64,000 bases of DNA from Pollenia angustigena (GCA_930367215.1 OV884058.1:196682208-196746207), one strand, 5' to 3'; shown: positions 10,114 to 22,272, numbered from the stretch's first letter. Notes: generated by a model not told the origin, from the letters alone. Program-made: numbers and translations.

Positions 10114-10735
10114 TAATTAAATTATAGTACTGTGAGGTCAGTTTTTATAAAGATTGGTTTATAATTTAAAGATACCATATAACGCCCACTCCAGAAATAT
10201 TCGAATTCTCGGTGGAGGGTATCAGAGATTCGGAATACAGCACTTACATATTTTGTCCCCTTTGTTAAGAAAGAAAACAAAAAAATATTTTTCCATCTTT
10301 CATTTTTTATACAACAATACACATGACTTCACATTATCTTCAGCGTATGTTAATTTCGTTTTGTTCAAAACGGCTTAAGGCGCTTTTCCGCCATTTGTTA
10401 AGATTTCTATAATTAAACTCCTAAATCGATTTTTTATAGTTTAGCTATGAATAATTCGTTTTGATGCTAAAAAGCAAGACACGAATATATTTCGATTTGT
10501 TTATCTTATTACACATAATTTTTTTGTGAATGTAGCCACTAGCAATAAAAACATTTCTTTTATATATTTTAATTTATTATTTTGTTATTTAAAATGTAAA
10601 ATGTAAAACACAAAAAAAAATACGCAAAAAACGTACATACCGCACACAAAATCAAAAACAGGCACAATTTTAAATTCACAGATGTTAATGGTTAAAATTT
10701 TTTAATCAAATTGGGTTCCACAAATGTTAAAGAAG
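10114..10735. other. AT-rich DNA with a TATACCC-type fragment
   Basis: Around 10195-10235 a fragment (ATTCTCGGTGGAGGGTATCA, AGATTCGG) matches the 3' end of the elements at 29.2 and 33.5 kb. The rest, 10500-10735, includes a diverged copy of the 6.2- and 17.2-kb dispersed repeat. No gene is seen. Confidence 0.45.
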
Positions 10736-11515
10736 AAGCTCCAGTTCAGTTCTAGTACAGCTCTTGTTCAGAGCTAATTCCAATATTGTTCTGTTTTAGT
10801 TCAGGTCTACTTTAGTTCTATTTCAGTGCTAATTTAGTTCTAGTTTATTTCTAGTTCAGTTCCAGTTCACTTCTTTTTCAGTTCTAGTTCAGTTCTAGTT
10901 CAATTCTAGTTCTGTTCTAGCTCAGTTCAAGTTCAGTTCTAGTTCAGTTCTAGCTCAGTTCTAGTTCAGTTCTAGTTCAATTCTAGTTCAGTTCTAGTTC
11001 AGTGCTAGTTCTAGCTTAGTTCAAGTTCAGTTGTAGTTCATGTCGAGGGAAGTTCTAGTTTAGTTTCAATTTGGAACGTTTATACATTTAAACATATGCA
11101 AGCACCTACAAGGGTTAATTAAGATACGGCACCATATCAAAAACACGATCTGTTTAGAAACGGTAGAATTATTTTCCCAGTTTTGAGTTCAGTTCTAGTT
11201 CAGTTCTACTTTAGTTCTATTTCAGTGCTAATTTAGTTCTAGTTTATTTCTAGTTCAGTTCTAGTTCGGTTCAAGTTCAGTTCTAGTTCAGTTCTAGCTC
11301 AGTTCTATTTCAGTTCTAGTTCAATTCTAGTTCAGTTCTAGCTCTAGCTTAGTTCAAGTTCAGTTGTAGTTCATGTCGAGGGAAGTTCTAGTTTAGTTTC
11401 AATTTGGAACGTTTATACATTTAAACATATGCAAGCACCTACAAGGGTTAATTAAGATACGGCACCATATCAAAAACACGATCTGTTTAGAAACGGTAGA
11501 ATTATTTTCCCACTT
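10736..11515. repeat. CAGTTCTAGTT minisatellite within a duplicated segment
   Basis: Two blocks of degenerate 11-bp repeats (CAGTTCTAGTT and variants), about 10740-11060 and 11185-11375, are each followed by the same ~170-bp unique sequence (from TTCATGTCGAGGGAAG to GGTAGAATTATTTTCCCA), at 10990-11180 and 11345-11512. The whole unit was therefore duplicated in tandem, with a period of about 350 bp. Confidence 0.88.
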
Positions 11516-12479
11516 TTTTTAATATCCCCTTCGTGCGACGTCAGATTATTAACATTTTCAATGTGGAATTTTAAGGTCTTTAAACTTTTTAAATTTATTG
11601 CATTTTTTATGCTAAAACACCATGAAAAATTATCAATCTTAGTAACAGAAATTCAGCCCTAAGCCAATAAACCTATAAATCTTTTTAAATCGTATGACTT
11701 AAAATAAAAATTTAAAGATTTGTTATAATTAAAATTATGCAAAATTATTAAAAAAATGTTAAAAAAATTCAAGGTTGTAAAAAACAAAAATGTCAAGTAT
11801 CTTATAAAATGTGTGTAAAAAAACAAAATATTTCCGGCAAATTTTGAAATAAATTAAATTTAAATAGTTGGATGGTTTTATGAAAATTATAATTTCAAAA
11901 TCTTACGGCTGCTTAAGAAATAAGAAAGCAGTAAAAATGTATTAAGAAGTTTAATTAAATCAAGTCTAAGCATTTTGTCATGAATGATTACAAAATTAAA
12001 TGAAGGTCCAGTTAAAATGGTCCCTGGTATTCCTGAGATAAGCCAGTACTTAACCTTGTCTGGGCGGAACTCATATTTTTAATTTTATGCTTTGAACAAT
12101 ATTTCTATAAATATATTTTGTTTCTTTTTTATTTTTATATAGAGACACATTTAATTGCTTCATTTTGGCGACAAATCATGTGACTGATTATGGTTTAATT
12201 AGTGTTTTAATCAAATAGTTTTGACATTTTCAGTCACGTTTATAAAGAATGATTAAATTTGAGGAGAATTACGAAATTTTTATTTTTAATATGTATTCAT
12301 TTGTCAGCGAAGTGGGCGTCGTGATAAAAAACATGATTTCTCACGACTGGCGCTATCATGACATTTGAGAAGGACATGCGTATGGAATAATCTGATCAAT
12401 TTTAATACCAAAGAAACTTTATGCAAAAAATGTCTTGAAAATGGTTGAAAACGTAATAATGCTAGGAATGAAAATTTTC
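11516..12479. other. AT-rich DNA, no gene seen
   Basis: No coding frame, hairpin or repeat could be supported here. Confidence 0.4.
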
Positions 12480-14580
12480 CTTCCAGTTAAAAAAGCTTCG
12501 AATAAGCCTCGATCCAAATCTTGGTTTAATCAGTCGTGCAAATCAGCAGTCAGATCCAGAGAGTAAGCATTCAGAAATTGGCGTAAAAATAAAAACGCTG
12601 ATACTGAATTGCTACGCAAAATGGCAAGGTCTTCGTGTGCCAAAGTACTTAGACGGGAAAAAACTCTTCACGAGCAACGTCTTCGTGCTGAAGTTCTTGC
12701 TGCTCCCCGGGTTAGTAAAAGCTTCTGGTCATTCGTTAAAAGAGTAAGGGTTAATGCTAGTTCTTCAATGCCAACTCTTTTAAAGGATGGCCGATCATTC
12801 ACGGACCCGGTTGATAAGGCTAATTGTTTTGCGGAATTATTTGCTAATAATTCTTACCTACCAGCTAGCAGTCAACCACTACCCGAACTCGAAAAAGTAT
12901 CCGTAACTATGCCTAGAAAATTTTTTTTCGGGGTCGAGCTGTTAAAAGGGTTCTTGCGGATCTCGACGTAAGCAAGTCTCCTGGGCCGGATGGTGTACCT
13001 GCACTGGTCTTGAAGCAGTGCTCTTCGACGCTAGCTCGTCCCTTAGCAAATCTTTTCAGCACTTTATACCGTGCCGCGGAATTTCCAGTCTGCTGGAAAG
13101 TTGCTAATGTAACGCCAATTCCTAAAAAGGGAACCGCTAATAACCCTGAAAATTACCGCCCAATTGCAATTTGTTCGGCACTTTCCAAAGTTATGGAGAG
13201 TATGGTAAATTACCATCTTGTCAAATATTTAGAGTCAAACTACCTACTAAGCGACCGCCAGTATGGCTTTCGTAGAGGTCGCTCTACTGGAGACTTACTA
13301 GCTCTGTTATCGGAAAAATGGTGCCGTTCCATTCACCGATTTGGCGAAAGTAAGGTAATTGCTTTGGATATTTCCAAGGCATTTGACAGAGTCTGGCATG
13401 GTGCACTCTTGTCAAAACTTGCTGCGTTTGGTGTCGGTGATAATTACTCTCGATTTATATCGAGTTTTCTCAGAGATCGCACTATACGAGTTGTTATAGA
13501 TGGGGTTTCTTCAAACGAGTTCAAGATTCATTCAGGTGTACCGCAAGACTCCGTTCTTTCTCCTACTCTATTTCTTATCTTTCTAAATGACATCCTTTGT
13601 CAAACTTCCAACCCTATCTACTCTTTTGCAGATGACAGCAACCTTTGCCTTTCGTACTCATTCGAGTGCAGACCAAGCGAATCCGATATCGTTGCTATGA
13701 GGCAGAATATGAATGATACGCTTGGCCGAGACCTTGACATAGTCTCGGAATGGGGTCGTGCAAATAGGATCGATTTTAATGCCCGAAAAACCCAATGTTG
13801 CGTGCTGACGCATAAACGCGCGACAAACCAAGGTGCCTCATCTGTATATATGGGTGGTATAATTATTGAGGAATCAGAATCTCTTGATGTTCTGGGCATG
13901 AGGATACAATGTGATGTCCGATGGACTGAACATATATTCAGGTGTCGAAAGAAGCATTCAAGTGCCTCGCTTTTCCAAGACGGTGTAGGATATATTTCAC
14001 TCCATCTGATCTCCTTACTATTTATACCACCTATATCCGACCGCGTATGGAATACAACTCTCATGTGTGGGCCGGTGCGTCAAAGTCTATTTTGGAGCTT
14101 CTCGACCGCGTGCAGGAGAGGGCGAGGGTTCTCATTGGTGACAGTAGGGTAACCAATTCTATTGACTCCCTTGAGCACCGTCGCAATGTGGGTTGTATTT
14201 GCCTGTTTTATCGTTACTACAATGGGATGTGTTCCGACGAAATCAGGGATCTGGTTCCCGAAACCCGTACATTTGTTCGTAATACACGTTTTTCCTCAAG
14301 AGCCCATCCTTATGTGGTCGATTGGCAGGTGAATCGTACAACGCATTACAGAGAGAATTCGTTTTTTTCCCGGACTGTTCGTATGTGGAATAACCTTCCT
14401 GCAGAAGTCTTCCCTCTCACTTACAACATGATTAAGTTCAAATCGAATGTTCACAAACACTACTCCCTCTATCCTCCTTCCCATAACCTATTTTCCTAGT
14501 TCCAACACAATGCAATGCATTAGTAGGGGTCATCCCCTGAGTGCTGGTCCTAACAGTAAAAAAAAAATAAAAAAAATATG
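12480..14580 (+). mobile_element. non-LTR retrotransposon (LINE), second family, 5'-truncated
   Basis: Reverse-transcriptase coding sequence runs from about 12485 to 14499, followed by a short 3' UTR and an A-rich tail (CAGTAAAAAAAAAATAAAAA) near 14558. Base composition is clearly less AT-rich than the flanks, as expected for a younger insertion. It lacks an endonuclease domain, so it is 5'-truncated. Confidence 0.88.
12485..14499 (+). pseudogene. LINE reverse transcriptase with stop and frameshifts
   Basis: Pieces in order: SKSWFNQSCKSAVRSRE, then a stop at about 12569; RKMARSSCAKVLRREKTLHE from 12609; a frameshift at a T8 run near 12927; SKSPGPDGVPALVLKQCSS; VTPIPKKGTANNPENYRPIA; KVIALDISKAFDRVWH (first catalytic Asp); SGVPQDSVLSPTLFLIFLND (the normal PQGS is PQDS); YSFADDSNLCLSY (catalytic FADD). 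A frameshift near 13960 leads to the C-terminal part (TYIRPRMEYNSHVWAGA; NRTTHYRENSFFSRTVRMWN) and the stop at 14497-14499. The FADD variant and C-terminal wording separate it from the LINE at 2-5 kb. The copy is inactive but fairly young. Confidence 0.9.
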
Positions 14581-14654
14581 TCTGTGCTAAATTCCATACT
14601 TTTTAATATCGAGCTCTATTAGCGATTATAACGTAAGCGACAAAAGGAAAATTT

Positions 14655-14790
14655 TAGAGAAGTTTCCTTAAAGAAAGTCTGAGTTTGTAAGTGAGAGGGA
14701 AGAGAAGAAAAGCATGCTTTCTTTCCCTCTCACCAACAAAAAATTCAGACTTTCTGAAGTAAAGCTTTCATAGTGTGAGCCTAGACTTAT
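14655..14790. repeat. hairpin MITE-like repeat, partial
   Basis: AAAGAAAGTCTGAGTTTGTA and GTGAGAGGGAA face the inverted AATTCAGACTTTCT and CCCTCTCACC. The right end reads outward as TAA then GTCTAGGCTCACAC, resembling the TWA-flanked families at 18.87 and 22.0 kb; the left terminus is lost. Confidence 0.6.
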
Positions 14791-14839
14791 TGGAGCTGAA
14801 ATTATAAATTGATTTGGTCCATATTAAACGTCGTAGGTA

Positions 14840-15158
14840 CAAATTGCCAGGCAATTAAGGCCCTGCATAGATGACGGGCTAACCATGTCTCTACTATCGA
14901 TGACCAAGAAGGTCGTGTCACTTTTAATATAGGTATGCATGCACAGCGTCTGGCAACCGGAGACTATAACTACTGCCGCAGCTTTGATGACGAAAAGAAG
15001 GAGGAGAACATGGAACACAACACCTTTTCTGTCTCTGTCATGCACTGGCTAGAAGACGATTGGCCGAAATTTGAACCGCCACCTTTAGCCGATTGTACGA
15101 TATCTCTGACCTACGTAAAGCAAAGAATAGTGTTCTGCAATATTTTTTGCCAATTTTA
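14840..15158 (+). pseudogene. unidentified coding-like fragment
   Basis: One frame reads NCQAIKALHR, a TGA, then about 90 codons with balanced composition (for example HVSTIDDQEGRVTFNIGMHA, then VMHWLEDDWPKFEPPPLADC), ending at TAA 15156-15158. The codon mix is unlike the AT-rich shadow ORFs around it, so it probably derives from a real protein. I do not recognise it. A captured exon, a transposon gene piece or an endogenous viral fragment are all possible. The in-frame stop and lack of splice sites make it a relic. Confidence 0.4.
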
Positions 15159-15376
15159 ATCTTTCTAGGTCCTCCCTCGTTAATTCAAGTGTTCTTTTAA
15201 TATACTGGCAGGCATATCCAAAATTTGAAGGACCCTGAACTAACATATTTCGACAAATATTTTAATGTAAAATTAATGAATTCAAACCAGGGATGTTATT
15301 ATTACTGTGTAATGCGTTTTCGTTAACGCCTGAGTCAAAGAACACAGGTTGCGTGTTAAGTACTTTAATTTATGCT
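15159..15376. other. short spacer
   Basis: No feature beyond a weak inverted match (GTTAACGCCTG near 15333 against ACGCGTTAAGACATCGCC near 16575), which may mark an older element enclosing the next one. Confidence 0.35.
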
Positions 15377-16551
15377 AGAAACACAACTGGGACGAACGAC
15401 GAATTATTCGCAACGAATATTCGTCACCAGAAATAAAACACATTGTGGTATATGAAAGTACACACAATCATTGTGTAGACCGAAATTCGTCGTGCGTAAC
15501 GAACTCTGCGAAAGGTTTATTTCTATTTCTTACGCAGACGAACGACGAATAAATTGGGAAAGGGACAGCGCAGCATGATAGCAAAGTACAAGATTTTTTA
15601 AAAATCGTGAAATCTGTAAAGAATTACAGGGACAATTCGCTTCTATTGCGAACTTGGCTAAAATTCGCGAAAAAATTGCAAACTTTTAAACAAACACCAA
15701 AATTTATAAGAAATCGCTAAATGAGTGAAAAAGGAAACAAAATGTCGGAAATTAACAAAAAAAAAAAATTGCAAAAATTCGCAAAAAATTTTAATATTTT
15801 AAAAAAGCCATAAAATTGATTAAAAAAAAAAAAAAAAAAAGACCCTAAAACAATAAGGAATGACAAAAATTCGGTAAAAATTGCAAAATTCGCGGAAATT
15901 CGCAAAAATTTGCTAACAGCGGCATGATACCAAAGTCTACTATTTATTATAAATCGTGAAAGCTGTAAAGAATCACAAAGACAAATTGCTACTTTTGCGA
16001 ACTTGGCTAAAATTCGCGAAAAATTGCAAACTTTTAAATAAACACTAAAATTTATTTGAAATCGGAAAATCGCAAAAAAATTTAATATTTCCAAGCCATA
16101 AAATTGATTAAAAGTCCCTAAAACTGTAAGGAATGGTTAAAATTCTGTAAAAATTGCTAAATTAGCGGAAAGCCGCAAAAATTTGCTAACAGCGGCATGA
16201 TACCAAGGTCTACTATTTATTATAAATCGTGAAAGCTGTAAAGAACTAAAAAACTTACAGGAACAAATCGCGAACATGGCTGAAATTCGCGAAAAATTGC
16301 AAAATTTGAAACAAACCCAAAAACTAATTTGAGATCGCAAAATCGAAATGCAGAAAACCAAAAATGCTGAAGAAATCCATTTCGAGTCGATACGGATTTT
16401 AGGACATACCCGATTAATAGTTTTTTAAAAATTTAAAAAATGTTAGGTTCACGCACTTATTGAGTCTCATTTGACGAATTTACACAACGAATTCTTGCCG
16501 ACGAATTCGTCGTACTATGCGAAATTCGTTGTTCGCCCCAGTTGTGTATCT
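15377..16551. mobile_element. TIR element with internal repeats (ACACAACTGGG ends), copy 1
   Basis: The left end reads ATGCTAGAAACACAACTGGG and the right end, inverted, ATGCTAGATACACAACTGGG, then CGAAC and ACGAAT on both sides. The interior repeats a block containing CTACTATTTATTATAAATCG three times (about 15580, 15937 and 16211). The right part matches 25321-25795. No protein is convincing: the long minus-strand frames are just stop-poor repeat sequence. Confidence 0.75.
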
Positions 16552-18029
16552 AGCATTTCTACAAAAAACGACGCACGCGTTAAGACATCGCCTAACACAA
16601 TAAGGCCGTATATGATTTTTGACCGTTATAGCGATAGTGAATTATAGCTTAACTTAGTGAAATTGGCTTCAAGAGTTTTCCCTTTACTTAGTTCAATCAC
16701 TTCGTGAAACACGCCCTCATCACTAGTATTTTTAGTAACAGCACAAGTGTTTAGTTATCAGTAAAAAGTCCGAAGCATTTTAATACAAATCGAAATATGA
16801 AACACGTGATTTCCGTTTAAATATTTGTTTTATTTTATAAGCAAGAAATCGCCTGAAAAGATTAGATGACAGGCCTCCTTTTTAACAAAATTTCACCAAT
16901 AAATATTAATTTTCTTGTTTAAAGGCCGCCCCTTTTCTACTAAATTTTGATAATTTAAATATTTAATGTCAGAGGTTCCCACCGACTTTTTCTTTATAAA
17001 ATCTTAAAGTAATTTATTTTTACAGATATCTCATATAGTTTAAATTTTAAAGTTGGAAAAACAAAGAATCGCGGAAAACTGGCTTCAAAAACATGGTTTA
17101 AATTTTTTAAACAAATTAAGTTCCACACATGTCAAAAAAAGAAAAGCTAAAGAAGACGGTGCTGCAAACACAATTTTCGTGGTCGCTATAGATTTGATTT
17201 GTGTACTGGCTTATAAAAAAAAAACTATTTTGTAGAATTTTGAGTTGGGTTTGTTTATGATTTAGTGTGCGATATGTATCAAAATCAGCCGGATTTATTA
17301 TCCCTATATTGAATTACAAAATTTATACATGTAATAATGTATACTATTTAAAGTTGTTTGCCTTCAAGTGATTTTTGGACCCACCAGTGCCCATGTTCTG
17401 TAACTCTCGCGTCGAGAAACTTTAAAGTTTCCGCTTTGAACTGTCAAATAAACTCACGAAAAAAAAGGGGTGAGAAAAAATTTTAACACTGTAAAACATA
17501 TTAGAAATGCAAAGAATAATAATAATATTTTGTTCTTGTCACATTTTTTCACTATTTATTTATTTTGCTTTTAACATTTTCATAAAAAAATACGAATGTT
17601 TTCAAAGTTCGTTCACAAACAACAAACATTAAAGTCGCACTTTACATTATTTGGTAAATTTTCATTTTTAGTAAATTTTGGTCGCCGTCAACGATATGTG
17701 TTACTGGCGTTCTCAACGTCTGCAATGTCACATCGGCTTCGAGTGCAATGTTATGACATTTATAACGTAACGACGAAATCTCTTTTGATAGTTTTCCACA
17801 TGAGTTACAGTCACACTTTTTTTTCGATGCAAGAAGTTCTTACTAAAGTTACAGAACATGGGTACAGGACAACATTTTGTCATGACATAGAAGCTAACGT
17901 AATAGTTATTATCGCCAATTTGTATGTTAACTTCAATATTTATAAGGAAGTTATCGCAATTCAAATGGTCAAATATGGACCGATTCCAATAAAATTTGTT
18001 AAGTAGATTTTGGTTGCAATAAAATAAGT
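16552..18029. other. AT-rich DNA with a dispersed repeat
   Basis: The stretch 17040-17290 resembles 6225-6345 (inverted) and 10630-10735: AAATTAAGTTCCACACATGT, then GATTTAGTGTGCGATATG. No coding frame is supported in the rest, including the 136-codon frame at 17596-18006. Confidence 0.45.
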
Positions 18030-18260
18030 TTGAAACAAATTCAATCTAAATACCAACATAATAAGAAGAATTGGCACAAAGACCCTATTTCGGAAAGAAG
18101 CTTGTATGATGGCTACGTGAAATTATGGACCGGTTCGCCCCATTTTCTTGTCCTTGAGCCAATTAAAACCTATGTACCAAATTTCATCAGACTATGTATC
18201 TTCAAAATTGTGACCTGTACTTTGCGCACAAGGTTTACATGGACAGCCACTGGCGATAAT
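18030..18260 (+). repeat. dispersed repeat shared with 35.8 and 48.3 kb
   Basis: ATTCAATCTAAATACCAACA starts a block that recurs from 35832. Its end (GTACTTTGCGCACAAGGT, then a phrase like ACATGGACAGCCA) recurs at 36100 and, inverted, near 48365. These are low-copy interspersed repeat fragments; class unknown. Confidence 0.55.
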
Positions 18261-18870
18261 AACTTTTACGATAGCTACTATGTCACGACAAAATTTTGTA
18301 CTGGTAGGACCAAAATAGATTTTATATACTGTGGTGTAGGCAGGCCTGCCATATTTGGAAATTTATCGGCATTTGCCGATTTGCCTCTAAATTATCAAAG
18401 TTTTATGTTTTATCAATTTTTTTTTTTTTTTCTTTTATTTTTTTTTAAGGAGCAGTTTTTTTTCATAAAAACCGATTTTTTTTTTGGAAATTGTGAGTTT
18501 TTGTAAAATAAAATATGGCATTACTGCAAGACTTGCATTGTGTTCTTTGGTTTTGTTGCAAAAAATGCTAACTATGTATACGGCAGGTTCATTTAATTCG
18601 GCCATATTCAACCAAAAGCCGCTAAAAAAATTTATTTTTTGTTGTTTTTTATTAAAGTACAAAATTTTTTGTAAAAGAAGGTTCCACTACGTGGGTGGCT
18701 GTGGTTCGGTCGTACTTCAAGTGAACTACACTACACTTATTGATTGTTAATGTTGATTAGAAAAACTGTAGTAATTATTTTGTTGTTCTCACAATGGTGT
18801 TTGTCTATGATTGAAGATAGTGTGGTGTGAATCGCTTTGGGCTTATGATGCACTTGCAATACAATTGTTA

Positions 18871-18997
18871 GTGCCGGTTCACACACGTCAAGTTTGACCC
18901 GTCAAGTCTTAAGCTTTTAGGAGAGAAGGGAAAAGAGGATGCCATTTTTTCCCCCTCTCTCCTAAAAACTCAAGACTTGACGTGTGTGAACCAGCAC
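18871..18997. mobile_element. PIF/Harbinger-type MITE, 127 bp, TSD TTA
   Basis: The ends are GTGCCGGTTCACACACG and, inverted, GTGCTGGTTCACACACG, flanked by TTA (18868-18870 and 18998-19000). The arms pair almost throughout, with GGAGAGAAGGGAAA facing CCCCCTCTCTCC. It has no coding capacity. The 3-bp TWA duplication is the PIF/Harbinger hallmark. Confidence 0.85.
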
Positions 18998-19189
18998 TTA
19001 CATTTTTCGTATTGCACAATTATAACGCCAATGGGTATGTGCTACATGAAGGTTGCACAATATATTGACTTTTTATTTTTAATGCACAACGAAAAGATGT
19101 GCAATATACTGTTAAATGTGTTGGCAACATTGTTCAATGTTGTTTTGCTTATAGGTTTTTAATAATGAAAGTTGCGCCATATTTTATTT

Positions 19190-19535
19190 GGTGGCATGTT
19201 ATAACGTCCAGTGACACAGTGTCCATGGAACGAAGCCGGTACTTGTTTTACCATAGAGGAGAAAAACCATGCGCGCGGCCGAAGGCCGGCTATGCCGAGA
19301 CACTTTAGCTAGTGCAGTCAGTATTTGTTATACCGTAGAGGAGAAAATCCTTGCGCCCAAAAGTGTTTTCGTTATACATATATTTAATATATACACCCAG
19401 ACAAAAAACAACAAAACAATTTTTAAAGAAAATTTTAACCATATGATGTTTAATTTAACCAAATTATTGCCACCGACAATCATATTATGGTTAAATAAGT
19501 TTCTTTAAAAATTGTTTTGCTGGTTGTGACCATAA
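19190..19535. mobile_element. partial copy of the GGTGGCATGT element
   Basis: It starts with GGTGGCATGTTATAACGTCC, the terminus of the complete element at 48909-49389, and carries its internal GAGGAGAAAA block and the AACAATTTTTAAAGAAA palindrome. The far end is replaced by the CACAGTG repeat. Confidence 0.65.
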
Positions 19536-20240
19536 CACAGTGCAACACGAAAAGAAATAACCATATACGGACACCACTACGTGATCAAAGACCAAAAAAT
19601 AAAGACCTGTGTCTCCCAGTTTTGCCCAAAGTCATGCACTTTTTTTATGGGCCCCCAAAGATTTGGGGCCTCGGTGGCATTTTTGCAAATAAGTGATCAT
19701 TTTCTCAGGCTCATATCTTGCAAACCGTTCTGAATTTTGATTTACCCTCTGAGAAAAAGTTGTAGCCCTTGTCAGAAAAACCTCATCTTCAAAATCAAAA
19801 TCGCAAAAAACTTTACAAACTTCGATTTTTTTACCTTTGTTCCCCTGTTCAGGTCTATAGGTAGCAAACCGTTAAAAATTCAAGGAAACAATCGGCCACA
19901 AAAATGTACCTTCGATCTCATAAAAAAACTTTCTAGAGCATATGAACTTCCTAGGAATAATTCTTAACACCGTTTAGTTAGCGCTTATGTAGCCACAAAA
20001 GTAAAAAATTTCCCGAAAATTTTTTAATTTTATTAGTTTTTTCTTTCCTTCAACATTAAGTTACTTTGCTATCTATAACCATAAACGGACACCACTACGT
20101 GATAAAATACCAAAAAATAAAAGACCCGTGTCTCCCAGTTTTGCCCATTTTTGCAAAAAGTGATCATTTTCTTAGGCTCATATCTTACATCCCGTTCGGA
20201 ATTTTGATTTACCATCTTGAATCTAGAATCATTTCTAGGA
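19536..20240. repeat. CACAGTG-ended repeat, two tandem partial copies
   Basis: The first copy begins CACAGTGCAACACGAAAAG and continues with ATAACCATATACGGACACC and GTCTCCCAGTTTTGCCC. A second partial copy runs from about 20078 to 20230. A third, inverted, ends at 42709 with the same terminus. No ORF is convincing. Confidence 0.65.
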
Positions 20241-20659
20241 AGCTTATATGTTCTTACAGCCGTACCTAAACAAAAGCGGAAGGCGGAACGTTTTCTTCCG
20301 CTTAGCTTTTACGCTGATATGCCATACCTAAGCAATAACGTCAACTTTGTGCCATAAAAAGTAGTGTTACCTTTCTTGTTTAATAAAACCCACATAATAG
20401 AAATAAAAAGAAGAGAAAAAACCGCTATATTGACAAAAAATAGCTAAATTCCCATTATTTATTAACAATAGCGGATTTTCCAATTGGAAAGCGTTGACGC
20501 CGCGCTATTTATGGATGCTTCATGCAAATTGTATGGGCGTGAGAATTTTTGACAGCTAGAAGTTGTTAACTGAGATCTTAAGAACATTTTTGTGGCTGAG
20601 TTGTAATTTCTTAATTTTTGTATTATGGTTTACAACTTTGCTATATTTCAACTGATCAC
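20241..20659. other. AT-rich spacer and left part of the split hairpin repeat
   Basis: GCGGAAGGCGGAACGTTTTC near 20275 is locally inverted (CTTCCGCTTAGC). From 20627 the GGTTTACAACTTTGCTA hairpin repeat starts; it is interrupted at 20660 by the next element. Confidence 0.5.
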
Positions 20660-21950
20660 CAGGGTTGTCAGACTGATTTTGACCTTTTTCGCCAAATTCA
20701 ATATCAAAAATCGCCAAAGCCTTTGTTTACAAGTTTTTGACAATATCCTAAAAACTAAATTAGTTCCGTATCGCTTAAATACGCCAAAAATTCAAAAAAA
20801 GTCGCCATAATATATGTTTTGCTTAATTTTTATTTAGAGCGAAATAAAAATTGTTAGTGAACACAAAAAAGGTACGATGTTTACTATAAAATAATTTGTA
20901 GTAGTCTACTTAAAGCAACAAAAAAAGATTTTTTGCAGCTAGAACTAAACAAATATTAGAAATGCACTATATACAATAGTTGCAGTTTTATTATTGTATC
21001 TAAAACGCTTCACCGTCAAGACTCGCTATTCGTCTTCTAATTTGGAATACAATGTGAGGGTATTACATTTATTCAACGAAAGTACAAAAGAAGTGCAACT
21101 TGTACTATTCCCATTCATGACCCTTATCAGGCATGTTCTGGAAATCAGCTTTTTTCATAATTGTGATTTTAAACCTGTCATCTAAGTGACCGCCGATTTA
21201 CAATAACTTGCTTATTTGTTTCCAGCATTTTTAACTAATTTAAAACTTTTGTGGTTTTCAAAACACCCGTTAATCACAATTGTGATTTCAAAATCACAAG
21301 TGATTTACAGAACATGCCTGTATAACTCCTAATAACGCGTCTAGAAGTTCGTATTGCATTATAATTCGAAGGCGAGTTTTAGTTGAGTTCATAGTTTCAA
21401 CACTGGCATTACTAGTTATAATAACCGCATATTAAGGACAGCCAAAGTAAAGTCCTTAAAATTGTACGTACCTGTCGTATCCTTGTGCGCTTTAAAATGT
21501 TGGCCTTAACTTATTTAGTTATCTTTCCAATGAACCAACGCTTATTTTTTCCATTGTGTTTCATAAACGTCCAAAGGTATGATAGGATTCATAAAAATCT
21601 TAAAAATATCACTAACAACAACATTTTTTTATCTGTGATAATAAATACATATAAGTATAATGTGAAAATGTTTATAGACTTAAAACATATTAGTGTTTTA
21701 AGGAATTCTATTTATTGATTTTTTCAAGAGCAATTTTATATATAAAAATAATAATTAAATAAAAATAATATTATTTCTAAGTATTGAGTTTAACGAATTT
21801 CAAAACAAATTCATAGTTCATCAAAAATAGCCAGTTGGCGATTTTATAAATCGCCAAAAAATCGCCATGTCGCCAAATCAAAAATTAGGTCGCCAAACAT
21901 GTTAGAAAATCGCCACGTTTGGCGAGAAATCGCCACATCTGACAACCCTG
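20660..21950. mobile_element. hAT-type non-autonomous element, perfect 8-bp TSD
   Basis: The termini are CAGGGTTGTCAGA and the inverted TCTGACAACCCTG, flanked by CTGATCAC at 20652-20659 and 21951-21958. Clusters of TCGCCA / TGGCGA occur just inside each end, as expected for hAT transposase-binding sites. The interior has no transposase frame. It splits a hairpin repeat like that at 7618. Confidence 0.92.
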
Positions 21951-22007
21951 CTGATCACAACTAGTTGTCTTTAATACAACTCAACTGAGTTGAGTTGTTA
22001 ACCGTAA

Positions 22008-22272
22008 GTGCTGGTTCACACAGGTCAAGTTTGACTCTTCAAGTCTTGAGCTTTTAGGAGAGAGGGGTAAAGAGAATGGAAACGGGTACATACTTGACCG
22101 TACCAGTCAGTTTTGTATATTTCTTTTCTTTTTTCATCCGTAATATAATAAAAAGCTACAAAGTTGAAGGAAAAGAAAACAAAAATTAATTTTGTGCATG
22201 AACGTGAACGCAAGTTCAAAAGAAAATTTAAATAAAACTGTTCAAGTAAACTTGACCTGTGTGAACCAGCAC
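22008..22272. mobile_element. PIF/Harbinger-type MITE, 265 bp, TSD TAA
   Basis: GTGCTGGTTCACACAGGTCA and its inverted copy are flanked by TAA (22005-22007 and 22273-22275). It is the same family as 18871-18997, with a different and longer centre. Confidence 0.88.

Noticed and set aside
13618..14064. 148-codon minus-strand frame
   Set aside because: Antisense shadow of the LINE reverse transcriptase, which has clear catalytic motifs on the plus strand.
15717..16094. 125-codon minus-strand frame rich in Phe/Asn
   Set aside because: It is the reverse of the internal repeats of the ACACAACTGGG element (copies at 16.1-16.4 and 25.4-25.6 kb read the same way); a stop-poor repeat, not a gene.
17596..18006. 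136-codon plus-strand frame
   Set aside because: No motif, Phe/Val/Ile-rich composition typical of AT-rich chance frames, overlapped by a minus-strand frame of similar length, and no splice or start support.
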